Assembly (NCBI RefSeq): GCF_021991635.1
Contig: NZ_JAFFJA010000015.1
Location: forward strand, 1 to 64,000
Length of the DNA: 64,000 nt
Source: Tepidanaerobacter sp. GT38
GTDB taxonomy: Bacteria; Bacillota; Thermosediminibacteria; Thermosediminibacterales; Tepidanaerobacteraceae
Direction of reading: 5' to 3'
The stretch's first letter is position 1. Each line of letters begins with the position of its first letter. Below, piece by piece: positions 62,464-64,000 of the stretch. Made by a program: the position numbers and the translations under genes. Below the pieces are notes generated by a model. It did no database searches. It was given only the letters and a program-made list of their open reading frames with translations, and was not told the origin of the DNA.

Positions 62464-63040
62464 CCACCACCACCGATAGGCTGGAGTAATTCGGTATGTC
62501 CTCTCCTATTTTTTTCACAATTATCTTCTCCTCGGGATAAGAAAGGTCGAACCCAGCATATATTAAGCCTGAAATCCCCATGAGATAAAGCTTTCGCGAA
62601 ATATATCCCGGGCTGTGATCCTCGTCTGTCAATATTACGCAGATTCTGCTGGATAGCACTTCCTCCAGACTACTTCTCCTTCCATGAAGGCTTATAAAAC
62701 GGGCTTCCTGCCAATTTTTTTTGAGTTTAGCCATCATATATTGAAATGATGAAAGACCGGGTATCACTTCATCAATGATGACTCCGTTTTCTTTTAGGTA
62801 TTCCACAATACCAAAAAAGCAAGGATCGCCAGAGGCAAGAATATCTACATTATCCTTTTGATTTATCATTTCTAAAATTTCATGGACCTTTTGAATTCGT
62901 ATAACTTTGCCGTTAATTTTTTCTACGGATTTTGATATCCTTCCAAAGGCTATAAGGTTTTCAGATGTTGATATCACTTCATAGGCCTCTCGGGTCAAAT
63001 ATTTGACATCTCCCGGCCCTGCTCCAATAACTCTAATCAT
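62444..63040 (-). CDS. cbiE: Cobalt-precorrin-7 C5-methyltransferase CbiE
   Basis: A 198-residue SAM methylase: VIGAGPGDVKYLTREAYEVI, LASGDPCFFGIVEYL and VIPGLSSFQYMMAKLKKNWQEARFISLHGR. In many bacteria it is fused to CbiT as CobL; here they are separate but overlapping. ATG 63040 lies 1 nt after the cbiD stop. Confidence 0.94.
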   Translation of the reverse strand: MIRVIGAGPGDVKYLTREAYEVISTSENLIAFGRISKSVEKINGKVIRIQKVHEILEMINQKDNVDILASGDPCFFGIVEYLKENGVIIDEVIPGLSSFQYMMAKLKKNWQEARFISLHGRRSSLEEVLSSRICVILTDEDHSPGYISRKLYLMGISGLIYAGFDLSYPEEKIIVKKIGEDIPNYSSLSVVVVEHAVD

Positions 63041-63041
63041 G

Positions 63042-64000
63042 TTAAAGCACCCCGTATTTCATGGAATATATGTAAACATCGACATCAAAATCGTCGTCTT
63101 TTAGATATTTCCTGATTCTCTCAATACAGCCTTTTTTCATATCTTCGAAAATGGATTTGTATCCAGTTTGTATAATGATCTCCAGCGCCTCTTCCGTTGT
63201 AGTGCAGCTATTCACCTGTTTTAAAATCTCCAGGGGAGCCTGGATTAGGGCCAGGTAATAAACCAAAGCCTCCATGCGCATATCGCAGACCCGGCTGTGG
63301 GTATTGAATGCTCCTAAAGCTAGCTTGGAAAGCTTCCCTATATGGCCCACCAAAGTAATTTTTCTAAATCCCTTGTTGTAGGCATAAGCTATTGATTCAC
63401 CGATAAAGTTTGATACCTGAACTCCTTTGTCAGGCAGTCCGAGACTTTTAGCCATGTTCTTACCGTAGTTTCCCGGAAAAAGAATTACTTCCCTGCATCC
63501 CTCATCGTAAAGCAAATCCATTTCTAAATATATGGTCTCAAGCAGTGCCTTCTCGGACATGGGCTCTACGATTCCGGAAGTTCCTATGATCGAGATACCC
63601 CCCTCGATGCCGAGATTAGGATTAAAGGTTTTTTTTGCAATTTGGGCGCCTCTAGGTGCGTAAATCAAAACATCATAGCCGTCCGAGGATATTTCCCTTA
63701 TTTCTTTTTCAATCATCTTCCGAGGCACTGGATTTATGGCCGCTTCCCCTACATTGCCGAACAGCCCTTTTCTGGTTATCCTGCCTATGCCTTCGCCGCC
63801 GTCTATTACTATTTTACGGTCACCCCTCCTGGAGACCCTTGCACAAATCTCCATGCCATCTGTAACATCGGGGTCATCACCCCCGTCCTTTATTACGCAG
63901 CATGAGGCATAGCCGGGTCCCAGCTCCGGAGATATTACGTCCAGATCCAACTTTATACCCGCAGGAGTATCTATGGAAACCTTGCTCATCAACTTATTAG
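63042..64000 (-). CDS. cbiD: Cobalt-precorrin-5B C1-methyltransferase CbiD, 5' end cut by the window
   Basis: A CbiD protein of at least 316 residues. It shows ASCCVIKDGGDDPDVTDGMEICARV, GEGIGRITRKGL, NPVPRKMIEKEI and GTSGIVEPMSEKALLETI. The usual N-terminal GFTTGTCAAAA region is missing and no stop appears before the window edge, so the true start lies beyond 64000; the TTG/ATG at 63992/63989 are internal. It methylates C1 and is the first visible gene of the operon. Confidence 0.93.
   Translation of the reverse strand, partial: NKLMSKVSIDTPAGIKLDLDVISPELGPGYASCCVIKDGGDDPDVTDGMEICARVSRRGDRKIVIDGGEGIGRITRKGLFGNVGEAAINPVPRKMIEKEIREISSDGYDVLIYAPRGAQIAKKTFNPNLGIEGGISIIGTSGIVEPMSEKALLETIYLEMDLLYDEGCREVILFPGNYGKNMAKSLGLPDKGVQVSNFIGESIAYAYNKGFRKITLVGHIGKLSKLALGAFNTHSRVCDMRMEALVYYLALIQAPLEILKQVNSCTTTEEALEIIIQTGYKSIFEDMKKGCIERIRKYLKDDDFDVDVYIYSMKYGVL

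Noticed and set aside
63989-63992. TTG/ATG as the true cbiD start
   Set aside because: The conserved N-terminal CbiD region is missing and the frame stays open to the window edge, so the gene is cut by the window.

Overview
The window reads as a chromosomal segment of a low-GC, endospore-forming, anaerobic Firmicute. Spore genes (spoVT, spoVB-like, yabP, yabQ), a clostridial-type mfd-prsA-spoVT / spoVB-mazG-hup-yabP-yabQ-divIC neighbourhood, an anaerobic cobalamin pathway and frequent TTG/GTG starts behind strong GGAGG sites all fit. A Thermosediminibacterales/Tepidanaerobacter-like host is my inference; no marker gene proves it. I see no rRNA, tRNA or CRISPR array.

Layout. 0-1 kb: a fructoselysine-6-kinase-like sugar kinase. 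1.4-14.2 kb: housekeeping and sporulation genes, almost all on the minus strand (divIC, yabQ, yabP, a SpoIID-like lipoprotein, HU, mazG, a SpoVB-like flippase, spoVT, a PrsA-like foldase, mfd, a mini PrsW-like protein), interrupted by pckA on the plus strand. 14.3-17.6 kb: dnaE behind a promoter carrying two LexA-like boxes. 19.5-22.1 kb: an M20 amidohydrolase with a split DUF3100-type membrane pair. 22.4-28 kb: CBS-type pyrophosphatase, YlmH-like protein, old yellow enzyme, DUF362 protein. 28.3-32.4 kb: an operon of homocitrate/Re-citrate synthase-like enzyme, aconitase and NAD-type isocitrate dehydrogenase, which together could make 2-oxoglutarate from acetyl-CoA and oxaloacetate; a 22-bp perfect palindrome lies on its promoter.

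32.4-35.4 kb is a debris zone: a chemotaxis-receptor fragment, the 5' part of a dead group II intron, a 26-bp echo of the citrate-synthase-like gene and four GGGGACTGTCCCC palindromes. 35.6-43.5 kb: an AviRa-like rRNA methyltransferase, acetamidase, an ECF sigma/anti-sigma pair, lipoproteins, a DUF2975/XRE pair and two larger MITE-like palindromes. 43.5-56.9 kb: an accessory mix with an SGNH esterase, a type II restriction-modification pair, two hemerythrin-like proteins, a ComEC-like metallo-beta-lactamase lipoprotein, a broken DUF1989 gene, a protein carrying the GIIGGADGPT signature, an SRAP/YedK protein ending in a clamp-binding-like motif, an NlpC/P60 hydrolase, tex and a polysaccharide deacetylase.

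57-64 kb: an anaerobic corrin-ring operon (cbiD-E-T-L-F-G-H-J, tightly overlapping) followed by an exported CbiK-like cobaltochelatase. cbiD runs off the right edge.

The best leads are regulatory and architectural: the LexA-like dnaE promoter, the palindromic operator on the citrate operon, a hairpin that hides the yabP ribosome-binding site, the GIIGGADGPT protein, the CbiK lipobox with Cys changed to Tyr, and the repeat/intron debris zone. I did not find a complete, clearly new multigene system.
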